42,650 nt of DNA, from positions 1-42,650 of the forward strand of contig JAFIFR010000003.1 in NCBI GenBank assembly GCA_020831935.1, given 5' to 3'. This document shows positions 26,433-33,201 of this stretch, piece by piece (position 1 is the first letter of the stretch; every line of letters starts with the position of its first letter). The DNA is from Alkalimonas sp. (GTDB taxonomy: Bacteria; Pseudomonadota; Gammaproteobacteria; Enterobacterales; Alteromonadaceae). The position numbers and the translations under genes were made by a program. A model generated the notes under the pieces. That model saw nothing but the letters and a program-made list of their open reading frames with translations. It ran no database searches and had not been told where the DNA came from.

Positions 26433-27192
26433 TCGCTACAGCAGTCAGAAAGTGATGCAGCATTACTTAACGGCTCTGCTGACCGATGAGGAGCCGGCGG
26501 CTGCGCCAACAGCAGCTCCGGCGCCGGAAGTCCCTGAGGTGAAAAAAAAGCTGGAGTCGTTGCTGGCGAGAGTCACCACCACGCAGGTCGCTAGCGAGGC
26601 TGCGACTCAAACGAAGGCAAAAGCAGAAGCGCCCCCTGTCATGCCCAAATTAGCCGATACCGAGTTGCAGACCGAAGTGCTCACGCGCAAGTCGCAGCCG
26701 GGTTTTCGCGACGACGCGGTTCAAACTGCCAAATCCTACCGGGAAGGCAATTTTCAGGCCCTGTTTTTCAGTGTGGCCGGTTTAACCATTGCCTTGCCAT
26801 TGAAGGAGTTGGGTGGTATTCATAAAATGAGCAGCGTCAATACCATGCCGGGCAAGCCTGCCTGGTTTAAAGGCGTGATGTTGCAGCGTGAATTGAAAAT
26901 CAATGTGGTGGATACCGGCCTTTGGGTGATGCCAGAAAAATTTGACCGATCTCAAGCCGAATCGCATTCGTATCAGTATGTTATAATGTTGAGCAACACC
27001 CCGTGGGGGCTGGCGTGCGATAAACTGATCAACACCGTGACTTTATCGCAGGATGAGGTAAAGTGGCGGGAGTCCAGTGGCAAAAGACCTTGGCTTGCCG
27101 GGCTGATCAAACAGCATATGTGTGCTTTACTGGATGTAGATGCTTTGACAGAAATGCTGCGGCAGGGTCTGAGCAGTGAAGATGACGTGTAA
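26425..27192 (+). CDS. parP: CheW-domain protein ParP, links ParC to CheA arrays
   Basis: A 255-residue protein with a variable Ala/Pro/Glu-rich N-terminal half (about 1-105) and a CheW-like domain at the C-terminus (about 110-250). The N-terminal DRYSSQKVMQHYLTALL is the type of segment expected to contact ParC. In Vibrio, ParP joins the arrays through this CheW-like domain and keeps CheA from leaving. Gene order (motD-parC-parP-cheW) and the 8-base overlap with parC support the assignment. The only doubt is transfer of function from Vibrio. Confidence 0.85.
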   Translation: MSDRYSSQKVMQHYLTALLTDEEPAAAPTAAPAPEVPEVKKKLESLLARVTTTQVASEAATQTKAKAEAPPVMPKLADTELQTEVLTRKSQPGFRDDAVQTAKSYREGNFQALFFSVAGLTIALPLKELGGIHKMSSVNTMPGKPAWFKGVMLQRELKINVVDTGLWVMPEKFDRSQAESHSYQYVIMLSNTPWGLACDKLINTVTLSQDEVKWRESSGKRPWLAGLIKQHMCALLDVDALTEMLRQGLSSEDDV

Positions 27193-27227
27193 CAGAGCGG
27201 TGTTGTGACCGCCAATGAGGAGCTGGA

Positions 27228-27722
27228 ATGAGTAATGTAGCCAAGCAGACTGCAAAAGACAGCGACACCACGGATGAGGTTCTGCAGTGGGTCACTTTCA
27301 AACTGCAGGACGAGACCTATGGCATCAATGTGATGCAGGTGCAGGAAGTCTTGCGTTATACCGAAATTGCTCCGGTACCAGGCTCTCCGGATTATGTGAT
27401 GGGGATCATCAATTTACGTGGCAATGTGGTCACTGTCATTGACACCCGGGCCCGCTTTGGCCTGGAAGGCGCTGAAGTCAGCGACAATACCCGTATCGTG
27501 ATCATCGAAGCGGACAAGCAGGTGGTGGGTATTCTGGTCGACAGCGTCGCCGAGGTGGTGTATCTGAAAGCATCAGAAATTGATACTGCGCCCAATGTTG
27601 GCAATGATGAGAGTGCCAAATTTATCCAGGGGGTCACCAATCGTGAGGGCGAGCTGTTGATCCTGGTGGATCTGAATAAACTGCTCACCGATGAAGAGTG
27701 GGATGAAATCAGTGCACTCTAA
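27228..27722 (+). CDS. cheW: Chemotaxis coupling protein CheW
   Basis: CheW links chemoreceptors to CheA in the array. The 164 residues are a single CheW domain, with LQDETYGINVMQVQEVLR near the start, GIINLRGNVVTVIDTR in the middle and VDSVAEVV further on. It is preceded by a good ribosome binding site (GAGGAG) and lies 35 bases after parP. It is the plain CheW; the adjacent ParP is a divergent CheW-domain protein. Confidence 0.96.
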   Translation: MSNVAKQTAKDSDTTDEVLQWVTFKLQDETYGINVMQVQEVLRYTEIAPVPGSPDYVMGIINLRGNVVTVIDTRARFGLEGAEVSDNTRIVIIEADKQVVGILVDSVAEVVYLKASEIDTAPNVGNDESAKFIQGVTNREGELLILVDLNKLLTDEEWDEISAL

Positions 27723-27734
27723 CGGAAACTGCCG

Positions 27735-28181
27735 ATGATCATTGCCTGGTTGGGCGTGTTGACGCTGCTGTTGCTGTGGTTACTCTGGCGCAGTTTTACG
27801 GTCGGAGCAAATCATGAGGCACTGTCTGAGCCACGCATTTTGCAGCAGGACAGCGCGGACTCCACAACCCAATCAGAGTCGGATTCGGCGCAGCAACTTC
27901 AGTTGGTTCGGGCCGAGCTGGCAGAGTTGCGCGCTGGTGTTATTGGGGTGGGCCAGCGGGTGCTTCAGCTGGAATCCGAGCTGCAAAACCAGCAACAGCA
28001 GTTGTCGGAGCAAGCGGAGCAGCTGCAGGCCTTGCAACTGACGGAGCCAGAATCCAAACTTTACAGCCGGGCGATGAAGATGGTGCAGCTGGGCGCTGAT
28101 CTGGAAGAAATCATGCGGGAATGCGAACTACCAAGAGCCGAAGCCGAGTTGCTGTTTCATTTGCATCAGCAAAAAGGCTAG
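27735..28181 (+). CDS. DUF2802 membrane-anchored coiled-coil protein
   Basis: A 148-residue protein with an N-terminal membrane helix (about 2-19), a Ser/Gln-rich stretch and a coiled coil (about 52-105). A small C-terminal helical domain follows (about 108-146), with the ADLEEIMRECELPRAEAELLF pattern recalling a helix-turn-helix. This matches the DUF2802 family, which follows cheW in many polar-flagellate gammaproteobacteria. Its function is not known to me. Location at the end of the che block suggests a role in motility or array placement, but that is inference. It converges on the minus-strand gene at 28205 with only 23 bases between stops. Confidence 0.8.
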   Translation: MIIAWLGVLTLLLLWLLWRSFTVGANHEALSEPRILQQDSADSTTQSESDSAQQLQLVRAELAELRAGVIGVGQRVLQLESELQNQQQQLSEQAEQLQALQLTEPESKLYSRAMKMVQLGADLEEIMRECELPRAEAELLFHLHQQKG

Positions 28182-28204
28182 GGCATGCCTTTGGGCAGCA
28201 GCTA

Positions 28205-28525
28205 CTAAGTTTTTAAATCAATTCGTTGATGAATGTTGTCCCACTCATCCGGAAACTTCCCTTGCAATACGTAAGAAAATGCAATCAGCTCGGCAATAAG
28301 GACATACAACTCTTTTGGAATGCTGTCTCCCAACTCCAGCTGCGTCAGCAGTTTGCTGAGTTCTTCATCTTCATGAATCAAAATACCATGGGCTTTAGCT
28401 ACCGTCAGAATGTCATCCGCCAGAGCGCCATGGCCTTTGGCTATCACTTCAGGAGCCGTTTTGCCATCGTAGCGAAGTGCTGTAGCTGACTTATTTTTCC
28501 CTTTGCTGTCTGGCGTGCTCATCAT
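28205..28525 (-). CDS. Free-standing FlhB C-terminal-domain homologue (FhlB-like)
   Basis: A 106-residue soluble protein that aligns with the FlhB sequence just after its NPTH cleavage site. ATALRYDGKTAPEVIAKG parallels the ALRY and VVVAKG strands of FlhB at 13075-14211, and the helical remainder (LIAELIAFSYVLQGK) parallels its C-terminal end. It has no membrane helices and no NPTH, so it resembles the fragment FlhB releases by self-cleavage. Similar small proteins occur in many flagellates (YlqH in Bacillus). Its role is unclear; binding FliK or substrates is a reasonable guess. It overlaps the preceding FliK-like gene by one base, so the two form an operon. Confidence 0.88.
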   Translation of the reverse strand: MMSTPDSKGKNKSATALRYDGKTAPEVIAKGHGALADDILTVAKAHGILIHEDEELSKLLTQLELGDSIPKELYVLIAELIAFSYVLQGKFPDEWDNIHQRIDLKT

Positions 28526-30396
28526 CAGGCCTTCACGGTAATTAAACTGCTATGACGGTTGAATAAGCTGTCCGGAACGGCTCCTGACTGGCACTGTACC
28601 TGCGCTACCTCAATGCCCTGGGCTTCAAGTCGTTCCGTTAATCTGGGGACAAACTGCTTGGCCAACGTTTTGGTCGTTGCCTGCTCGGTGTAAATCTGCA
28701 GATTCAGTCGATTGCCATCCAGTTTGGCGGTGGCCAGCACTTTACCAAGCTCGGTCAGATCAAAATGCATGGTCAGTTGCCAGACTTTATTGGTCTGACC
28801 GCTTTGGTTGTCGGAGCCATCACGCTGCTCAATTTTCAATTGCAATTGGGTGCTTTGCTGATCCCACTGCAATGGCAGCTGCAGCAGGAACTGACCGCTC
28901 TGTTGTTGCTGCAACTCGGTGCTGGCCAATTGGCTTTGCTGCATGGCGCCACTGTGGCTGGCCAATTGTCGCAGCAATTGACCTGCACTCTGACTGTCCA
29001 GTTGTTGCAGCAACGGCATCAGACGCTGCGCCGCTGGCTGGTTGGCCATTGGGCTGGCAGCCCGGCTGAGTCGTCCCAGCAGCAGTTGAATGGCCAGGGC
29101 AAAGGTACCGGCGGCGCTGCTGCTGTTGGCTGGAGCTTGCAGCGGATGAAATTGCAGCACGGCCTGCAATTGTTGCTGGATTTCAGCACCCGACATGACC
29201 CGCTGCCCTGAGGGCAGTTGTTGGCGGATGTGCTGCAGGGCTTGCTGCAAAGGGGCTGGTAACTCAGGCAGGCTGGCGAGCCGGGCCGGACTCTCTGCCA
29301 GCAGTGGTTGCAGCAAACGCCAGCCCTGCTCCAACACCGGCTGTGTTTTGTTGCCACTTTGCTGCTGAGCCGCCGACTCTGCGGCTGTTCCTGTTTGCGC
29401 TGGTTGCCACTGAATGGGGCGGTTAAATGCATCTTTGGCCAGCTGCAGTTTGGCACTGTTTTGCTGTTGCGACAAAAACTGCAGTTGCCAATTTTGCTGC
29501 TCCTGTTGCAGTTGGATTTGATAGTGCCCAGCAGCTAAGCGAACCTGCGGCAAAGGCAGCATCAAGTTGCCCAGTTGCAGGTACTGTTGCTGCAAGCGGG
29601 CCGGAATACTTTGGCCCTGTATGGCGCTGGCAACTTGCGCCAACAGCTGCTGCTGCAGCTGTGCCGGCAAGGTCAATTGCTGATACTGCAAGCGCTGCGA
29701 GGGCGGCTCTGAGTGCGTCTGGCCTGGTGTTTGAGGACTGCTTCTGTCGGCTGCTTTGGGCATGCTCAGGTTGCCAGGCATCGAAGGTCCCAAAGGCGTA
29801 GTTCTGGCTTGGCTGGTTGTTTTCACCTCAAGAAACAAACTGGGCTCCTGACCTGTACCAAGACTGATGCTGGCTTCAATGCGAGCCTGTGGAAATTGCA
29901 CCATCAGAGACTGTATGGTGCGGTGCAAGGCGGCAGGTAAGGGCACAACCATGCCCTGAGGCAGACGAATTTGACTTTGCTGCCGGCTGCTTTGCAGTTC
30001 CACCGGCAAATGGGTGGCCGTGCTGGCGCTGCTGAGATCGGTCACGGGCCGGTTGTCGCCACGCCAGTTCAATGCCAGGGTCAGGGCTTGCTGTTGGTTT
30101 AAGGGAAAGGATTGAACGGCTTCGCCTCTGGCTTGCAACTGGACCTGAACCCGGCCGTCCGGCAACTGTTGAAAGCTGGCCTGCATGGCACTGCCATTCG
30201 GGGCGCTGACACTCTGCGGCAGTCGGAGTTGCAAAATCCCCTGAGCGGTATTCAGTTGCAACAGACGGGCACCTTGTACCGGATCGGTCAACAGAATGCC
30301 AGCATAAGGTTTGTCTGGTTGCAGAGGAATGGCCACGGTAGTGCCGCGGCCTGCAGCGGTTACCTGCATCAGGTGCTCAAGTTTGATCGGGTTCAT
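28525..30396 (-). CDS. Second FliK-like protein (Flg_hook domain)
   Basis: A 623-residue protein very rich in Gln, Leu and Pro. It ends in a domain that fits the FliK C-terminal fold (about 538-605, WQLTMHFDLTELGKV and the LEAQGIEVAQVQ end). The long low-complexity region before it resembles a ruler segment. An open frame continues upstream to 30816, but that part is antisense to ccmA and lacks family character. The start is therefore taken at ATG 30396 (MNPIKLEHLMQV), although the ribosome binding site is weak (AAGTGA). It is co-transcribed with the FlhB-C homologue. Canonical FliK is at 6646-8571, so this is a paralogue of unknown function. Confidence 0.85.
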   Translation of the reverse strand: MNPIKLEHLMQVTAAGRGTTVAIPLQPDKPYAGILLTDPVQGARLLQLNTAQGILQLRLPQSVSAPNGSAMQASFQQLPDGRVQVQLQARGEAVQSFPLNQQQALTLALNWRGDNRPVTDLSSASTATHLPVELQSSRQQSQIRLPQGMVVPLPAALHRTIQSLMVQFPQARIEASISLGTGQEPSLFLEVKTTSQARTTPLGPSMPGNLSMPKAADRSSPQTPGQTHSEPPSQRLQYQQLTLPAQLQQQLLAQVASAIQGQSIPARLQQQYLQLGNLMLPLPQVRLAAGHYQIQLQQEQQNWQLQFLSQQQNSAKLQLAKDAFNRPIQWQPAQTGTAAESAAQQQSGNKTQPVLEQGWRLLQPLLAESPARLASLPELPAPLQQALQHIRQQLPSGQRVMSGAEIQQQLQAVLQFHPLQAPANSSSAAGTFALAIQLLLGRLSRAASPMANQPAAQRLMPLLQQLDSQSAGQLLRQLASHSGAMQQSQLASTELQQQQSGQFLLQLPLQWDQQSTQLQLKIEQRDGSDNQSGQTNKVWQLTMHFDLTELGKVLATAKLDGNRLNLQIYTEQATTKTLAKQFVPRLTERLEAQGIEVAQVQCQSGAVPDSLFNRHSSLITVKA

Positions 30397-30436
30397 GTTT
30401 TTGTCACTTTTACCATGCTTGTGCTCCGCTGACGCG

Positions 30437-30465
30437 TTCGTATTCCAATCGGAATATGGTATGAT
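30437..30465 (+). promoter_or_regulatory. Promoter of the ccm operon with a palindrome in the spacer
   Basis: TATGAT (30460-30465) matches the -10 consensus at five of six positions. Seventeen bases upstream is a weak -35, TTCGTA. The spacer contains a perfect inverted repeat, TATTCC-AATC-GGAATA (30441-30456), which could be an operator. The predicted start, near 30472, leaves a leader of about 20 nt with AGGAGG before the ccmA GTG. Confidence 0.55.
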
Positions 30466-30491
30466 CCGCGCAATTTTACCAGGAGGCCACA

Positions 30492-31118
30492 GTGACCGAC
30501 TTCTTTTGTGCCCGCGGCTTAAGTTGTATCCGCCAGGACAGAGTACTGTTCCAGGGGCTGGATCTGGAGCTGGTACCCGGACAGCTGCTGCAGGTGCAGG
30601 GCAAAAATGGTGCTGGTAAAAGTTCATTGTTGCGCCTGTTGGCCGGTTTGTCCACACCGGATGATGGTGAGATCCTGTTTCAGGGGTTGCCTTTGTCGCA
30701 GCAACTGGATCAATTCGCGACATCTCTTTGTTATATCGGCCACCAAAGCGGGATTCATGAGCACTTAACCGCTCTGGAGAATTTGGCATTCTGGCGTGCT
30801 GCTTATGAGCTGCCATACCAGGATAACCTCAACCTGCTAGGAGAGCTTGGCCTGGCCGGTCTGGAAGATGTGCCATGCCGAATGCTGTCTGCCGGGCAGC
30901 AGCGTAGGGTATCCTTGGCGCGGCTTTGGTTAACCAAAGCACCGCTTTGGATACTGGATGAACCCTTTACTGCCCTTGATCAGCACTCCATTGCGCGTTT
31001 GCAGCAGCGCTTTCATCAGCAATTGGCAGCCGGTGGTGCCATTATTGTGACGACGCATCAACCGCTCAGTGTCGATTTTCCCAGTTTACAAACTCTGGAG
31101 CTGGCTTACCGATGGTAA
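30492..31118 (+). CDS. ccmA: Cytochrome c maturation ABC ATPase CcmA
   Basis: CcmA is the ATPase of the CcmABCD complex that releases heme-loaded CcmE. The 208 residues hold Walker A GKNGAGKS (37-44), the ABC signature LSAGQQ (132-137) and Walker B WILDEP (153-158). It starts at GTG (30492) with AGGAGG five bases upstream. It is first of nine overlapping ccm genes. The fliK-like gene diverges from the same short intergenic region. Confidence 0.96.
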   Translation: MTDFFCARGLSCIRQDRVLFQGLDLELVPGQLLQVQGKNGAGKSSLLRLLAGLSTPDDGEILFQGLPLSQQLDQFATSLCYIGHQSGIHEHLTALENLAFWRAAYELPYQDNLNLLGELGLAGLEDVPCRMLSAGQQRRVSLARLWLTKAPLWILDEPFTALDQHSIARLQQRFHQQLAAGGAIIVTTHQPLSVDFPSLQTLELAYRW

Positions 31119-31771
31119 TGACATTTTTACGCCGTGAGCTGGTGCTGCTGGCAAGGCAGAAAGCCGATTGGTTGAATCCGCTGTTGTTCTTTATTATTGT
31201 GCTGACTTTGTTTCCGTTAGGGGTTGGACCAGAGCCGAACCAATTACGTATAATGGCGCCTGGGATTGTTTGGATAGCGGCTTTGTTGAGTGTTTTGCTG
31301 GCGGCTGAGCGCTTGTTTCGCGATGACTACCGCAATGGTGTGATTGAACAGCTGGTGGCGTCGCGTCAGGGGGTGATGGCCTTTGTGCTGGCGAAGACCG
31401 CCGCAAACTGGCTCAGTACCGGCTTGCCTTTGGTGTTGTTGTCCCCGGTGGTGGCTATGTTGTTGGGCGTTGATAAAGCTGCATTTATCGCCATGATGCT
31501 GACACTGTTGTTGGGAACCCCTATGCTCAGCATTCTGAGCGTATTGGGTGCGGCCCTCACCATGTCCGCCGATAAAGGCGGCATTTTGCTGGCACTGTTA
31601 ATCGTCCCGCTGTACATACCTCTGCTGATTTTTGCCAGTGCGGCAATTGAGGCCGCTGGTATGGGGTTGTCGTACAGTGGTCAACTTGCAATTCTGGTTG
31701 CCATGTTACTATTGGCGTTGGCTTTGGTGCCACTGGCGGTTGCCAGTGCGTTACGAATTAATGTGAGTTAG
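31112..31771 (+). CDS. ccmB: Cytochrome c maturation membrane protein CcmB
   Basis: CcmB is the first membrane subunit of the CcmABCD heme-handling complex. The 219 residues form about six membrane helices, with LNPLLFFIIVLTLFPLGVGPEP near the N-terminus and APGIVWIAALLS following, both characteristic of the family. The start at 31112 (GGAG 11 bases upstream) overlaps ccmA by 7 bases. A second ATG at 31118, in TAATG with the ccmA stop, is also possible and would shorten it by two residues. Confidence 0.94.
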   Translation: MVMTFLRRELVLLARQKADWLNPLLFFIIVLTLFPLGVGPEPNQLRIMAPGIVWIAALLSVLLAAERLFRDDYRNGVIEQLVASRQGVMAFVLAKTAANWLSTGLPLVLLSPVVAMLLGVDKAAFIAMMLTLLLGTPMLSILSVLGAALTMSADKGGILLALLIVPLYIPLLIFASAAIEAAGMGLSYSGQLAILVAMLLLALALVPLAVASALRINVS

Positions 31772-31772
31772 T

Positions 31773-32510
31773 ATGTTTAAATGGCTGCATCCTCTGGCAA
31801 AACCTGAAACGCTCTATCGATTCTGCGGGCATTTGTTTCCCTGGCTTATGCTGTCGGCCTTAACCATTCTGCTGGTGGGCAACGTCTGGGGTCTGGTGTT
31901 TGCCCCTCAGGATTACCAGCAATTCGATACAGTACGCATTATGTACATCCACGTGCCTTCTGCCTTGCTGTCGATGAGCACCTACACCATGATGGCGATT
32001 GCCGCTTTTATTGCACTGGTCTGGCAGGTCAAAGTCGCCCAGTGGTCGGTACTGGCCATTGCACCGATTGGTGCTGTTTTTACCGCCATCTCCTTGCTGA
32101 CCGGCATGGCCTGGGGCAAGCCGATGTGGGGCACCTGGTGGGAGTGGGATGCGCGCTTGACCTCGCAACTTATTTTGTTGTTCCTGTATCTGGGCGTGAT
32201 TGCCTTGTACGGCGCTTTTTCCGACCGTCAGACCGGTGGCAAAGTCGCTTCCTTGTTGGCTGTGATTGGCGTGGTCAATGTTCCTATTATTCACTTCTCC
32301 GTTGAGTGGTGGCATACCCTGCATCAAGGGGCCAGCATTATGAAATTTGACACCCCTTCGGTGCACCCCAGCATGCTGTGGCCTTTGCTGATTAGTTTAC
32401 TGGGTTTTTATCTGTTGATGCTGGCACTGGTCTGTTTGCGACTAAGGACCGCCATTTTAGAGCATGAGCAGCACCGGCCGTGGGTACGTGCGACCTTGGG
32501 AGGACACTAA
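31773..32510 (+). CDS. ccmC: Heme-handling protein CcmC
   Basis: CcmC attaches heme to CcmE in the periplasm. The 245 residues have six membrane helices and the tryptophan-rich motif WGTWWEWDARLTSQL in the periplasmic loop, together with the two conserved histidines (in YIHVPSALLSM and in the HFSVEWWHTLHQG region). It lies one base after ccmB and shares a TAATG overlap with ccmD. Confidence 0.96.
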   Translation: MFKWLHPLAKPETLYRFCGHLFPWLMLSALTILLVGNVWGLVFAPQDYQQFDTVRIMYIHVPSALLSMSTYTMMAIAAFIALVWQVKVAQWSVLAIAPIGAVFTAISLLTGMAWGKPMWGTWWEWDARLTSQLILLFLYLGVIALYGAFSDRQTGGKVASLLAVIGVVNVPIIHFSVEWWHTLHQGASIMKFDTPSVHPSMLWPLLISLLGFYLLMLALVCLRLRTAILEHEQHRPWVRATLGGH

Positions 32511-32713
32511 TGCAGTTTGACAGTTTCAGTGATTTTCTGGCGATGGGCGGCTATGGCTTTTACATCTGGCTGGCCTATGGTTTGACCTATGGTTTGTTGG
32601 TGGGGCTGGCGGGTTATTGCTTTTGGGAGCTGAAAGCCTTTCACCAAAACTTCCGACAGAAGCTGGCGCGGGCCCAACGAGTTAAGCAGTATCAGGAGAC
32701 TGAGCACCCATGA
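32510..32713 (+). CDS. ccmD: Heme exporter protein CcmD
   Basis: CcmD is a small single-span protein that stabilises the CcmABC-CcmE complex. The ATG at 32510 gives 67 residues with one membrane helix (about 14-38, preceded by [12 protein letters not shown]). A basic cytoplasmic tail follows, as in other CcmD proteins. An upstream in-frame ATG at 32480, inside ccmC, is unlikely. It overlaps ccmE by 4 bases. Confidence 0.93.
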   Translation: MQFDSFSDFLAMGGYGFYIWLAYGLTYGLLVGLAGYCFWELKAFHQNFRQKLARAQRVKQYQETEHP

Positions 32714-33201
32714 CAACAAGACGACAAAAACGCCTTTGGTCCATTCTGGCCATCTTGACTCTGGTAGCCGGCTCAGTCGGCGCCATGCTGTTTGCCCTGA
32801 CGCAGAATATCAACTTATTCTATACCCCAACCCAGTTGGTCGAGGGCATCGGGCCTGATAAAAAACGCCCGGAAATCGGTCAGCGTCTTCGCATCGGTGG
32901 TGTGGTGGTTGAAGGCTCTGTGGTGCGGGACCCTGAGTCCTTGTTGGTTCGTTTTGACCTGGTGGATATTGGCCCCACAGTAACGGTTGAGTACAACGGC
33001 ATCCTGCCGGACTTGTTCCGTGAAGGGCAGGGCATCGTCGCTCAGGGCCATCTGGTTGACGATCGCCTGATCCGCGCCACCGAGGTGCTGGCTCGGCACG
33101 ATGAAGAGTACATGCCACCCGAAGTGGCCAAAGCGCTCAAAGGCATTCAGCATGTGCCGCCGTCGCAGCAAACCGCTACCGAATCCACAGGAGGTTACTG
33201 A
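32710..33201 (+). CDS. ccmE: Heme chaperone CcmE
   Basis: CcmE carries heme covalently bound to a histidine in the periplasm and passes it to CcmF. The 163 residues have an N-terminal membrane anchor (about 9-30), a beta-barrel domain, and the heme-binding motif [13 protein letters not shown] with H130 and Y134. These are at the same numbers as in the E. coli protein. A flexible tail follows. Confidence 0.96.
   Translation: MTTRRQKRLWSILAILTLVAGSVGAMLFALTQNINLFYTPTQLVEGIGPDKKRPEIGQRLRIGGVVVEGSVVRDPESLLVRFDLVDIGPTVTVEYNGILPDLFREGQGIVAQGHLVDDRLIRATEVLARHDEEYMPPEVAKALKGIQHVPPSQQTATESTGGY

Noticed and set aside
28182-28204. TGCC-TTTG-GGCA as a terminator between the DUF2802 and FlhB-C genes
   Set aside because: Four-base stem with a distant T-run, too weak to call.
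30397-30816. N-terminal extension of the FliK-like frame to 30816
   Set aside because: It is antisense to ccmA, is low in family character, and crosses the divergent promoter; the start at 30396 fits better.
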